Source of the DNA: a virus
Reading direction: 5' to 3' (one strand)
Length of the DNA: 27,513 nucleotides
Virus record (IMG/VR): IMGVR_UViG_3300045912_000940
Location: 1 to 27,513 of that record
Positions 20,636-27,513 of this stretch are shown in pieces. The notes beneath the pieces are model-generated. The model was not told the origin of the DNA, searched no databases, and worked only from the letters and a program-made list of their open reading frames with translations. The number at the start of each line of letters is the position of its first letter. The first letter of the stretch is position 1. Both the position numbers and the translations under genes were made by a program.

Positions 20636-21091
20636 ATGAGCGTGAGGCTCGGACTTGACGCCAAGCTCTACCGCAACACCGGCACGCACCCCGCGCCGGC
20701 GTGGAACGAGATCGAGAACGTCAAGGACGTGACGCTCAACCTCGAAGCGGGCGAGGCCGACGTGACGACACGCGGCAACGCCGGTTGGCGAGCAACCGTG
20801 GCGACGCTCAAGGACGGCTCCATCGAGTTCATGATGGTGTGGGACACCGAGGACGACGATTTCACGGCCCTCCGCGATGCGTTCCTCAACCACACCTCCA
20901 TCGAGTTCGCGGTCATGGACGGCGACATCGAAACGGCTGGTTCGCAGGGGTTGCGCGCCGCCTGCGCCGTCACCAATTTCAGCCGCAACGAGCCGCTGGA
21001 AGAGGCGATCACGGTCAGCGTGACCGTGAAGCCGACGTACTCGGAGAACCCGCCGGAGTGGATGACGGTTCCGCCGCCGCCACCACCGTGA
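20636..21091 (+). CDS. Major tail tube protein candidate
   Basis: This 151-residue protein begins MSVRLGLDAKLYRNTGT and shows features of tail-tube subunits: WNEIENVKDVTLNLEAGEAD, DVTTRGNAGWRATVATLKDG, SIEFMMVWDTEDDDF and a beta-rich FSRNEPLEEAITVSVTVKPT strand pair. It ends in a six-proline run, perhaps a flexible or host-specific tail. ATG 20636 has GAGGAG at 20624-20629. The position after the neck genes and before the chaperones and tape measure fits. Alternative: another tail structural protein. Confidence 0.72.
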   Translation: MSVRLGLDAKLYRNTGTHPAPAWNEIENVKDVTLNLEAGEADVTTRGNAGWRATVATLKDGSIEFMMVWDTEDDDFTALRDAFLNHTSIEFAVMDGDIETAGSQGLRAACAVTNFSRNEPLEEAITVSVTVKPTYSENPPEWMTVPPPPPP

Positions 21092-21173
21092 TCAGAGGGC
21101 AGAGGACAGCAGTGCATTCACCGACCTCTGTCTTCTGACCTCCATCTCCTGACCTTTGAACCCAAGGAGCATC
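21092..21173 (+). other. Gap with a 10-bp hairpin before the protease gene
   Basis: CAGAGGACAG (21100-21109) pairs with CTGTCTTCTG (21128-21137) with one G-T wobble across an 18-base loop, just after the tail-tube stop. No T run follows. Two similar runs, TCTGACCTCC and TCCTGACCTT, are close together (about 21135-21157). The gap ends with AAGGAG (21164-21169), the ribosome site of the protease gene. A promoter for an independently expressed moron is possible. Confidence 0.4.
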
Positions 21174-22187
21174 ATGCGTACTGCCTGCATTGGGATTCTG
21201 TTGTTCGTGGCCGCGTCGGTTGGCGCGGCGGACACAAACCAGCCCGTTCGCATCACGGGGGAGACGAAGTACAAGCCACACTCGCTGGTGCGATTGCGCG
21301 CCGAGGGTGTCGATCCGAAGGCCGCGATCCTCTGGCGCGTTCACCCGGCGAAGGACGTGCAGCGGGCAACCACGCCGCGCGGCGTGTTGGAGTTCGCGGC
21401 ACATCCCGGCACCTACGAGATCGAGTTGCTGGTCATCCGACAGACCGACGACGGGCTGGTCGTCGAGGAGAGCCAGGTCACGGTCACTATCGAAGGCTGC
21501 GGGCAGGTGCCACCCGCACCCGAACCGAAGCCGCCGGGGAAGGCCAACGCCGAGCAAGCCATCGGCAAGCTGCGGTTCGGTAACGCGGGTTGCACCGCGA
21601 CCGTGATCGGTCCCAAGCGGAGCGACGGGAAGTGGGACATCCTCACTGCCGCGCACTGCACTGGTGGGGTCGGCAGTCGAGGCACGTTCACGCTGAAAGA
21701 CGGTCGCACGCTCGCGGTCACCGTTGCGGCGCGGAACACGGACGCGGACCTCACTTGGCTCGTGACCGACGCGGCGGTGGACGACCTGCCGTTCGCCAAC
21801 CTCGCGGCGAAGAACCCGCCCGTGGGAACGGAAGTCTGGCACATGGGCTACGGCATCGACAAGCCGGGCAATCGGGAGAACGGGAAGACTACCGGTGCGG
21901 AGACGCCTGACGGGCAGTTGCCGATGGAGTTGAGCGTCTCCTCCGGTGATTCGGGCGGCGGCATCTTCCGAGCCGACACGAACGAACTGATCGCGGTGGT
22001 CTGTTGCACCACCGAGCGCGGCCGAAAGGTGCTGATGTTCGGCGGCAGCGCCGAGCGGGCAGCGCGGCTGCGGCCGGTGGCGAAAACCGACACGGACACT
22101 TGGGAACCGCTCGCGATTCCCGTCTGCATCGCCAAGAAGACCGATGCCGACTGGCAGCCGATCGACATCCCCGTCCTGCGGAAGTGA
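21174..22187 (+). CDS. Secreted trypsin-like serine protease (moron in tail operon)
   Basis: This 337-residue protein has an N-terminal signal-peptide-like segment (MRTACIGILLFVAASVGAAD). A beta-rich, Ig-like domain (about 22-108) and a Pro-rich linker (about 111-122) follow. The chymotrypsin-fold domain shows TAAHC with His161, NTDADLTWL with Asp192 as the likely acid, and GDSGGG with Ser260. C140 and C162 flank the catalytic His and could form a disulfide. The protein would be exported and fold outside the cytoplasm. ATG 21174 has AAGGAG at 21164-21169; an in-frame TTG at 21156 is less likely. It interrupts the tail gene order, so it may be a moron helping release, host-surface digestion or superinfection exclusion. 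It could also be a virion protein. Confidence 0.88.
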   Translation: MRTACIGILLFVAASVGAADTNQPVRITGETKYKPHSLVRLRAEGVDPKAAILWRVHPAKDVQRATTPRGVLEFAAHPGTYEIELLVIRQTDDGLVVEESQVTVTIEGCGQVPPAPEPKPPGKANAEQAIGKLRFGNAGCTATVIGPKRSDGKWDILTAAHCTGGVGSRGTFTLKDGRTLAVTVAARNTDADLTWLVTDAAVDDLPFANLAAKNPPVGTEVWHMGYGIDKPGNRENGKTTGAETPDGQLPMELSVSSGDSGGGIFRADTNELIAVVCCTTERGRKVLMFGGSAERAARLRPVAKTDTDTWEPLAIPVCIAKKTDADWQPIDIPVLRK

Positions 22188-22192
22188 CCAGA

Positions 22193-22250
22193 GCGCCATT
22201 CAAACAGGTAGGGATTTGGCCCGCGTGCCGGGTTGCGCCATTCATACTGG
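22193..22250 (+). repeat. Imperfect 16-bp direct repeat flanking the chaperone leader
   Basis: GCGCCATTCAAACAGG (22193-22208) and GCGCCATTCATACTGG (22235-22250) match at 14 of 16 positions, with start points 42 bases apart (four helical turns). They lie between the protease stop and the tail-chaperone ribosome site. They could be binding sites for a dimeric regulator or a trace of an insertion event. Confidence 0.55.
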
Positions 22251-22262
22251 AGGGTTTGTCGG

Positions 22263-22760
22263 ATGCACAGCTTCCGCGACAACGCCGGGCGGGTCTGGAC
22301 CGTGACGATCAACGTGGCCGCGATCAAGCGCGTCCGCGGGTTGGTCGGCGTCGACCTCTACAAGCTCATCGACGATGGCTTCAAACCACTCGGCGCGCTC
22401 GTGGGCGATCCGGTCCAACTGGCCGACGTGCTCTACTGCCTGTGCAAGGACGAGGCGGACGCGAGGAGCGTCTCGGACGAGGACTTCGGCCGGGCGCTGG
22501 CGGGCGACGCGATCACGCTCGCTGCCGATGCGTTCGTCGAGGAGTTGATCGATTTTTTCCCCGACGCCCGGACGCGGGCCAGCCTGACGAAGGTGCTCTC
22601 GGCCGGGCGGAAGGTGCGGGACAAGCTCCTGATTCACGCCGAGACGGTCATCGAGACGTTCGACGCGGACAAGGCAGCGAGCAAGTTGATCGCCTCGTTT
22701 GGGAACTCGCCGGCGTCCTCGGCCTCGACCCTGGCCCCTTCACCCTCCGCGAACTCCTGA
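22263..22760 (+). CDS. Tail assembly chaperone, upstream frame
   Basis: This 165-residue protein sits immediately before the tape-measure region where siphophages encode the gpG/gpGT-type chaperones. The body (MHSFRDNAGRVWTVTINVAA, then IKRVRGLVGVDLYKLID, DVLYCLCKDEADARSVSDED and FVEELIDFFPDARTRASL) looks like a folded mainly helical domain. The last ~24 residues turn into a Ser/Ala/Pro-rich low-complexity string. This suggests the real message switches into the -1 frame, which continues with a better protein (see the next entry). ATG 22263 has GGAGGG at 22249-22254. In-frame upstream ATG 22233 is less likely. The chaperone role is inferred from order and length. Confidence 0.72.
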   Translation: MHSFRDNAGRVWTVTINVAAIKRVRGLVGVDLYKLIDDGFKPLGALVGDPVQLADVLYCLCKDEADARSVSDEDFGRALAGDAITLAADAFVEELIDFFPDARTRASLTKVLSAGRKVRDKLLIHAETVIETFDADKAASKLIASFGNSPASSASTLAPSPSANS

Positions 22761-22762
22761 CG

Positions 22763-22969
22763 ATGGCCGAGGCCGACAGCCGACAGCGGTGGGCGCACAC
22801 GTCCGCCGTGCTCGCGCTCCTCGCCAACGCGCACCGCGACCCGAAGAAGACCCGCCCGTTCCAACCGGCTGACTTCAACCCGCACCTACGGCGTAAGGAA
22901 CCGGTTGCGGCGAAGGTCGGCATCGCGGTCCTGAAGCAAGTGTTCGTGGACAGACCGAAGGGAGGGTAA
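22763..22969 (+). CDS. Tail assembly chaperone, downstream frame (possible -1 frameshift product)
   Basis: From ATG 22763 this frame encodes 68 residues (WAHTSAVLALLANAHRDPKK, then TRPFQPADFNPH) with a planctomycete-phage-like feel. Immediately before the ATG the same frame reads WELAGVLGLDPGPFTLRELL, which looks like genuine folded protein and has no start codon of its own. The upstream gene is in the +1-related frame, so a -1 frameshift between about 22660 and 22700 would join the two as in lambda gpG-gpGT. I see no canonical X-XXY-YYZ slippery heptamer in the right phase. Independent initiation at 22763 is possible but lacks a Shine-Dalgarno site. The tape-measure gene follows after 3 bases. 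Confidence 0.6.
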   Translation: MAEADSRQRWAHTSAVLALLANAHRDPKKTRPFQPADFNPHLRRKEPVAAKVGIAVLKQVFVDRPKGG

Positions 22970-22972
22970 GCA

Positions 22973-24808
22973 ATGGCGGTGTCGGCGGGCGGCATTCGTG
23001 CGGGCGCGGCCTACGTCGAGTTGTTCATCAAGGACAACCGGCTGACGCGCGGACTCGCCGCCGCATCCGCCAAGCTGAAGGCCTTCGGTGCGGGGATCAC
23101 GAGCCTCGGCACGCAGTTCCTCGGTCTTGGTACGGCGCTCGCTACACCCCTCGTCTTGGCTGTCAAGTCCTTCGCCGACACCGGCGACCAGATCGCCAAG
23201 ATGAGTGCACGCACGGGGATTGCCGTCGAATCACTCTCGGAACTCGCCTTCGCGGTCAGCCAGTCGGGGTCCGACCTCGAGACGTTCGAGACGGCCATCC
23301 GGCGGATGCAACAAGTCCTCGTCGATGCCGCGGGCGGCTCAAAGACAGCCGCCGACACGCTCGCCCGGCTCGGACTGACGATAGCGGACCTCAAGGCCCT
23401 CGGCCCGGAGGAACAGTTCAAGCTCTTGGCCGAGAAGCTGAGCCGGATCGAGAACCCGGCCCTGCGCGCGGCACTGGCGATGGACCTGTTCGGCAAATCG
23501 GGCACCCGACTCTTACCCCTCGTGGCGGGCGGTGCCAAGGGCATCGAGGAGTTGCAGGAGAAGGCCCGCGCACTCGGTCTGACCATCTCCACGGAGGACG
23601 CGCGGGCAGCCGAGGAGTTCGGCGACGCGCTCGACATCCTCTGGGCCGTTCTCAAACGCGGGGTTTTCGCGGTCGGTGCGGCGCTCGTGCCGTCGCTCAT
23701 GGACTTGGCCAACTGGATCATCACGACCTCGCGGAATGTTGCTGCATGGATCGACCGCAATCGCGGGCTGGTCGTGTCCATCGCCAAGATCACGGCCATC
23801 GTACTCGGGGTCGGCGCTGCGCTCGTCGCGCTCGGTGTAACCGTCAGTCTGGTGGGCTTCGCCATCAGTGGGTTGATCACCATCTTCTCGGCGCTCGGCA
23901 CGGTCATCAGCTTTATCGGTTCCGCAATCGCGGCGCTGGCGTCACCGATCGGCATCGTCGCCGCTGTGTTGGTTGGACTCGGTTACCTGTTCGTCACGCA
24001 GACCGAAGCCGGGCAGAAGATGGTCGATGAGTTGAGCGCGGGGTTCCAGAGCTTCGCGGAGACGGCGAAGACCGCGTGGGGCGGAATCGTCGCGGCGATC
24101 CAGGCCGGCGACCTCGAACTGGCCGCGAAGGTCGCGCTGGCCGCAGTCAATCTCGAATGGGCGAAAGCGGTGTTGTGGTGGACCGAGAAGTGGAATGCCT
24201 TCAAGGGCGTTTTCGTGGACGGTTGGCACGATGTCGTGGCCGGGTTGAAGCTCATGTTCTGGGACTTCACGGCGTGGATCGCCCGCACGTTCGCGTTCGC
24301 CATCGAGAAGCTGTTCAAGGCCGCCGCATGGGTCGCGGACAAGCTCGGTTTTGAGACGTTTGCCCGCAACTTGCGCGAGAACTTCGACTTCTCCGACCAG
24401 AACATCAATCGCAACCGCGACCGGATCAAGAACCAGATCCTCGACGAGCGGGCGCGCCGGCAGCGCGAAGCCAACGACGCTCGCCGGGCGGATGCCGCCG
24501 AAGCGATGGACGACGTGAAGAAGGCGGCTGACGAACTCCGCGACGCGGTGAAGGAAGCGGAACGCAAACGCGACGAGGCGGGCAACCGTGTGCCGCCGAA
24601 GGCGAAATCCGGGTCGATGTCCTCGCTCGACGAAGTGATTGACCTGTCCAAGAAGGTCGATGTGCAGGGGACGTTCAACGCGCTGGCGGTCCGCGGGCTG
24701 GGCGGCGAATCGCTCAACGAGCGCACCGCCAAGGCGGTCGATCAGATCAACGACAACGTCAAGAAGATCGCGGTCGCGGCGGTCCACGGCGGGCTGGTCT
24801 TCGCGTGA
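22973..24808 (+). CDS. Tail tape-measure protein
   Basis: This 611-residue protein sets tail length and is ejected during infection. It starts with ATG 22973 and GGAGGG 6 bases upstream. Residues about 1-110 are Ala/Gly-rich (RAGAAYVELFIKDNRLTRGL, GTALATPLVLAVKSFADTGD) with the SARTGIAVESLSELAFAVSQ segment typical of tape measures. The segment FGKSGTRLLPLVAGGAKGIE (about 170-190) is another hallmark. Residues about 265-345 hold several hydrophobic, possibly membrane-crossing stretches. The C-terminal third is coiled-coil-like and charged (DERARRQREANDARRADAAE, then VKKAADELRDAVKEAERKRD). At 611 residues it predicts a fairly short tail. Confidence 0.92.
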   Translation: MAVSAGGIRAGAAYVELFIKDNRLTRGLAAASAKLKAFGAGITSLGTQFLGLGTALATPLVLAVKSFADTGDQIAKMSARTGIAVESLSELAFAVSQSGSDLETFETAIRRMQQVLVDAAGGSKTAADTLARLGLTIADLKALGPEEQFKLLAEKLSRIENPALRAALAMDLFGKSGTRLLPLVAGGAKGIEELQEKARALGLTISTEDARAAEEFGDALDILWAVLKRGVFAVGAALVPSLMDLANWIITTSRNVAAWIDRNRGLVVSIAKITAIVLGVGAALVALGVTVSLVGFAISGLITIFSALGTVISFIGSAIAALASPIGIVAAVLVGLGYLFVTQTEAGQKMVDELSAGFQSFAETAKTAWGGIVAAIQAGDLELAAKVALAAVNLEWAKAVLWWTEKWNAFKGVFVDGWHDVVAGLKLMFWDFTAWIARTFAFAIEKLFKAAAWVADKLGFETFARNLRENFDFSDQNINRNRDRIKNQILDERARRQREANDARRADAAEAMDDVKKAADELRDAVKEAERKRDEAGNRVPPKAKSGSMSSLDEVIDLSKKVDVQGTFNALAVRGLGGESLNERTAKAVDQINDNVKKIAVAAVHGGLVFA

Positions 24809-24816
24809 GGTGAGGC

Positions 24817-25653
24817 GTGGCGATCATCATCGAGAAGTTCGACAGCGGCGGGGCGACAGTCGGGCCGGATAGCCCGTCGGTCGATCTCTTGTTCGCGGTG
24901 CTGGGCACGGAGAGCGACCTCGACGTGCGGGCGCTGGTCGAGGCGACGATCCCGGCCATCTTCCGGGGGATGATCTTCCAAAACTATCACATTGACCACA
25001 AGGGCGGCGGGGTCTGGGACGTATCGGTGCGGTACGGGCGAGAGGAACCACTTGCAGGTGAAGCTCCGCCCGGTGGCGGCGACCCAGTCACACCCGAAAC
25101 CCCGCTCGGACCGAGTTACACGTTCGAGACGTCGGGCGGCACCCAGCACATCACACAATCGCTCCAGACGGTGGCCAAGCACGCCAAGCCGGGCAAGATC
25201 GCGCCTGATCTCAAGGGCGCGATCGGCTTCAACAACGACTCGGTTGAGGGGACCGACATTACCTTGCCGGTGTTCCGTTTCTCCGAAGCATATTCGATCC
25301 CGGTGGCGCTGGTCACGCACGGCTACAAACTGACGGTCTTCAGCCTGACGGGCAAGGTCAACAACGCGCCGTTCAAGGGGTTCGCGGCCGGCGAGGTGCT
25401 GTTCCTCGGCGCGTCCGGTTCGCGGCGCGGACTGGAGAAATGGGAAATCACTTACCAGTTCGCGGCCAGCCCGAACGCAGTCAACCTTCAGGTCGGCGAC
25501 ATCCAGAACATCAACAAGAAGGGGTGGGAATACCTCTGGGTGCGCTATGGCGATGTCGAAGACCAGAAGGTACTCGTGAAGCAGCCGGAGTCGGTCTACA
25601 TCGAGCGAGTTTACGAACCGGGCAACTTCGCGCTCCTCGGGATCGGAGGCTGA
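24817..25653 (+). CDS. Distal tail/baseplate protein, unknown family
   Basis: This 278-residue protein follows the tape measure, where distal tail proteins lie. The N-terminal part (MAIIIEKFDSGGATVGPDSP, then SVDLLFAVLGTESDLDVRAL) leads into a beta-rich region. A Pro/Gly linker (about 80-102) separates it from a C-terminal beta domain with ITQSLQTVAKHAKPGKIAPD, KLTVFSLTGKVNNAPFKGFA and YEPGNFALLGIGG. No enzymatic motif is visible. GTG 24817 follows a GGTGAGG site. Function inferred from position; it may form the tail tip hub. Confidence 0.68.
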   Translation: MAIIIEKFDSGGATVGPDSPSVDLLFAVLGTESDLDVRALVEATIPAIFRGMIFQNYHIDHKGGGVWDVSVRYGREEPLAGEAPPGGGDPVTPETPLGPSYTFETSGGTQHITQSLQTVAKHAKPGKIAPDLKGAIGFNNDSVEGTDITLPVFRFSEAYSIPVALVTHGYKLTVFSLTGKVNNAPFKGFAAGEVLFLGASGSRRGLEKWEITYQFAASPNAVNLQVGDIQNINKKGWEYLWVRYGDVEDQKVLVKQPESVYIERVYEPGNFALLGIGG

Positions 25654-25654
25654 C

Positions 25655-26338
25655 GTGCCCGGTGATCCGTTCAAGAACGTCACGCCCGGTCAGCGGCTGG
25701 AGATTCCAGCAGCGGCCTACAACGCGTTCCTCGACGCGGCGAAGTTCGCGCGCGGACGCTTGCACGAAACCGACCGCGACGCAGACGCCGCGTTCCGGCA
25801 AGCCGACATCGTCAAGGTTCGGAACGCCACCGGCGCGGACCTCAATCGGTTCGCGGTCGTCGCGCTCAATGCCCCAATCATCACGCCGACGGACAACCTG
25901 CAAGAGTTCCAGAACCGAACCACGTTCGACGCCGTGACACCGAGCAACCCCACGAACTGCGAACGCTTCGCGATCTTGCTCGAACCGCTCGCGGCGAACG
26001 CGGTCGGACGTGGGGTTGTTGCCGGCGTGACGCCGGTGAAACTGCGGGTCGATCCGGCCCAACTCTACGACTTCGCGGCGGTGGAGATTGGTGAAACCAG
26101 TTGGTTGCGGAATGTGCCGCACGGTTCGGCGCGGGTGCTGTGGGTCGAACCGAGCGGCTCCATCGAACGCTGGGCTGTCGTGCGGCTCGATGATGGCGAC
26201 TTCCAAGCGCACGTGCTCATCACCAGCAACGTGCCCGACGCCGATGGCTACTACCCCGGCGAAGTGCAGCGCTACGACATTGCGACGAAGACGTGGCAGA
26301 CGCTGTTCGCGTGCAAGGTGGTGGACATCAACCAGTGA
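25655..26338 (+). CDS. Tail-tip structural protein, unknown family
   Basis: This 227-residue protein starts at GTG 25655, one base after the previous stop. N-terminal NVTPGQRLEIPAAAYNAFLD and FARGRLHETDRDADAAFRQA segments are followed by beta-rich repeats, for example VVAGVTPVKLRVDPAQLYDF and RVLWVEPSGSIERWAVVRLD. It ends with a GYYPGEVQRYDIATKTWQTL stretch. It resembles planctomycete-phage virion proteins that I cannot name. Its stop overlaps the next gene's GTG. Role inferred from synteny with other tail genes. Confidence 0.65.
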   Translation: MPGDPFKNVTPGQRLEIPAAAYNAFLDAAKFARGRLHETDRDADAAFRQADIVKVRNATGADLNRFAVVALNAPIITPTDNLQEFQNRTTFDAVTPSNPTNCERFAILLEPLAANAVGRGVVAGVTPVKLRVDPAQLYDFAAVEIGETSWLRNVPHGSARVLWVEPSGSIERWAVVRLDDGDFQAHVLITSNVPDADGYYPGEVQRYDIATKTWQTLFACKVVDINQ

Positions 26339-27513
26339 TTCAATCGCAGCGTTACCTGGCGCGCTTCGTGGGGCGAACCGGCGACGCGCCGCTGTTCGCG
26401 CTCGGGTGCCCCGGTTCGGGTTCAGGACCGGTTGCGTTCGAGGACAAAGTGCCGCGGGTGTTGGCGCGATTCCTCGGTTTGGCCGGCGGCGTGCCGCTCT
26501 ACGGCTACTCGACCTGCGAGTTCCCGCGCATCGGGCGTTATCTAATGCGTTTCGTCGAGATGGCGAACAGCGTGCCCGTGTATGCGCTGGGCTGTTGCCA
26601 AGAGGGTTCGAGCGGGTCGTCCGGCGAAAGTGGATCGTCGGGGGGAAGTTCGGGGTTCAGTGGCTCTTCGGGGGAGAGTGGGTCATCCGGCGGCAGCTTC
26701 GGTTCAAGCGGGTTGTCGGGGGACAGTGGCTCCTCGGGCAGCGTGACGGGGTCAACTGGTTCCTCCGGCGTGGGATCGAGTGGAATCGGTTCCAGCGGCT
26801 CGACTCCCGGCTCGGTCAGCGGTGGATCAAGCGGGCCGGGCTCGGGCGTCAGTGGGTCGCAAAGCGGAAGCGGATCACAGAGTGGCAGCGGGTCCGGCTC
26901 GACTTCCAGTTCAGGCATGCAATCCGGTGTCGGTTCCGGTTCCGTGCCCGGCGCGAGCGGTTCGATTCCGGGGTCGGGAGGCGTCAGCGGCTCCATGTCG
27001 GGCGATTCCGGTTCGGGCAGCGATGGCTCGGTGTCCGGCGACAGTGGCTCCACAGGCTCCGGATCGGGAAGCGGCTCGTGCGCGTGCCCCGAATACCCGT
27101 GGCAAACCGAAGCGTTCGGCGGGACGGTCTGGACCGGCGAGGGTTGGTTGCTCCGCATCGCCTTCGAGGACTCGGCCAACTGCGGCGGGCCGAATCCCAA
27201 CACGCAGTTCGGAACCGCCTCGCGCCGAGTGTGCCTCTGCGTTCCGATGCGGTTGACCATCAACATGGTCGGCGTCGTGGAACGTCAGGACACGGGCTAC
27301 GAGCAAGCGGAAACTCGCGTCAACGGCGTTGTGATCGCGTCGGGTGCTTCCGTTGGCGAACAACTCGGTTGCGCGATGGCACCGGCTTTTGCCGTCGGCA
27401 GCATCGACTTGCCGCCGGGCGAACACCTGATCGAACTATTCGCCAGCACCATTGATCCGCAGTACCACGTCGGCGCGTACTGGGAGTTCAACTTCACATG
27501 GGAGCCGTTATGA
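26335..27513 (+). CDS. Ser/Gly-rich fibre-like protein with triplicated N-terminus
   Basis: This 392-residue protein begins at GTG 26335, overlapping the upstream stop (GTGA). Residues 6-87 contain three copies of a 20-21-residue unit: RYLARFVGRTGDAPLFALGC (6-25), RVLARFLGLAGGVPLYGYST plus C (41-61), and RYLMRFVEMANSVPVYALGC (68-87). Residues 91-248 are almost purely Ser and Gly with scattered Asp/Glu/Thr/Pro (GSSGESGSSGGSS-type), forming a flexible or fibrous shaft. Residues 249-392 form a Cys-containing globular end (CACPEYPWQTEAFGG, then PPGEHLIELFASTIDPQYH). It is likely a tail fibre or receptor-binding protein. The window ends exactly at its stop (TGA), and ATG overlapping at 27510 may start the next gene. 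Confidence 0.72.
   Translation: MIQSQRYLARFVGRTGDAPLFALGCPGSGSGPVAFEDKVPRVLARFLGLAGGVPLYGYSTCEFPRIGRYLMRFVEMANSVPVYALGCCQEGSSGSSGESGSSGGSSGFSGSSGESGSSGGSFGSSGLSGDSGSSGSVTGSTGSSGVGSSGIGSSGSTPGSVSGGSSGPGSGVSGSQSGSGSQSGSGSGSTSSSGMQSGVGSGSVPGASGSIPGSGGVSGSMSGDSGSGSDGSVSGDSGSTGSGSGSGSCACPEYPWQTEAFGGTVWTGEGWLLRIAFEDSANCGGPNPNTQFGTASRRVCLCVPMRLTINMVGVVERQDTGYEQAETRVNGVVIASGASVGEQLGCAMAPAFAVGSIDLPPGEHLIELFASTIDPQYHVGAYWEFNFTWEPL

Noticed and set aside
26605-27078. Possible CRISPR-like or tandem DNA repeat array
   Set aside because: The units are irregular Ser/Gly codons within one open frame, with no constant repeat and no spacers.
26538-27266. Pro/Glu/Asp-rich minus-strand frame of 242 codons
   Set aside because: It is the complement of the Ser/Gly repeat region, which by codon composition yields Pro/Glu/Asp repeats. 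No independent support.
1-27513. Integrase, attachment sites, holin or endolysin genes
   Set aside because: None of their motifs was seen; they presumably lie outside the window, so prophage versus free phage cannot be decided.

Overview
The window is most of the lytic-cycle half of a tailed double-stranded DNA phage, either a prophage or a free phage. The host is most likely a planctomycete of the Gemmata type. That assignment is an inference from the high GC content, the style of the structural genes (protease-capsid fusion, Ser/Gly-rich tail protein, Lys-rich HARE-HTH protein) and the secreted-protease moron. No rRNA, tRNA or host housekeeping gene is present to fix it. A tape-measure protein, tail-tube candidate and HK97-type head-neck genes point to siphovirus morphology. 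No integrase, lysis gene or attachment site is visible, so the phage ends lie outside the window.

Layout from left to right. (1) 1-2956: three co-directional genes, namely an ImmA/IrrE-type zinc peptidase, an unknown 395-residue protein, and a zinc-ribbon/HTH protein. They may be a regulatory or defence cassette. (2) 2957-3163: a non-coding stretch that can fold into five consecutive hairpins. The last one buries the ribosome binding site of a phage-encoded sigma-70-family-like protein (3164-3748). (3) 3827-9572: a replication and recombination operon. It encodes a small unknown protein, a Sak4-like AAA ATPase, a DUF669 protein, a RusA resolvase, an SF2 helicase with a zinc ribbon, and a prim-pol/DUF3987 primase-helicase. 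(4) 9850-12350: a ParB-DNA methyltransferase fusion and a DUF1937 (deoxyribosyltransferase-like) enzyme. These are followed by a two-gene minus-strand island (a HARE-HTH protein and a 73-residue protein) with its own terminator. (5) 12474-27513: packaging and virion genes. They comprise a small HTH protein, the terminase large subunit, an NrdR-type zinc ribbon, a small pre-portal protein, the portal, a prohead protease-major capsid fusion, a DUF2190 protein, neck proteins, the tail tube, a secreted trypsin-like protease, tail chaperones, the tape measure, and distal tail proteins ending in a Ser/Gly-rich fibre-like protein.

Most genes overlap or nearly touch (ATGA, GTGA and similar junctions), which implies long polycistronic messages with translational coupling. 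The two large plus-strand blocks (replication, 3827 onward; structural, 15264 onward) are each preceded by a copy of the same 33-bp split element, at 3751-3783 and 15165-15197. Together with the sigma-like gene, this suggests a phage-specific promoter and sigma circuit. That circuit, the structured leader in front of the sigma-like gene, and the methyltransferase/DUF1937/HARE-HTH neighbourhood are the parts most likely to be new biology.
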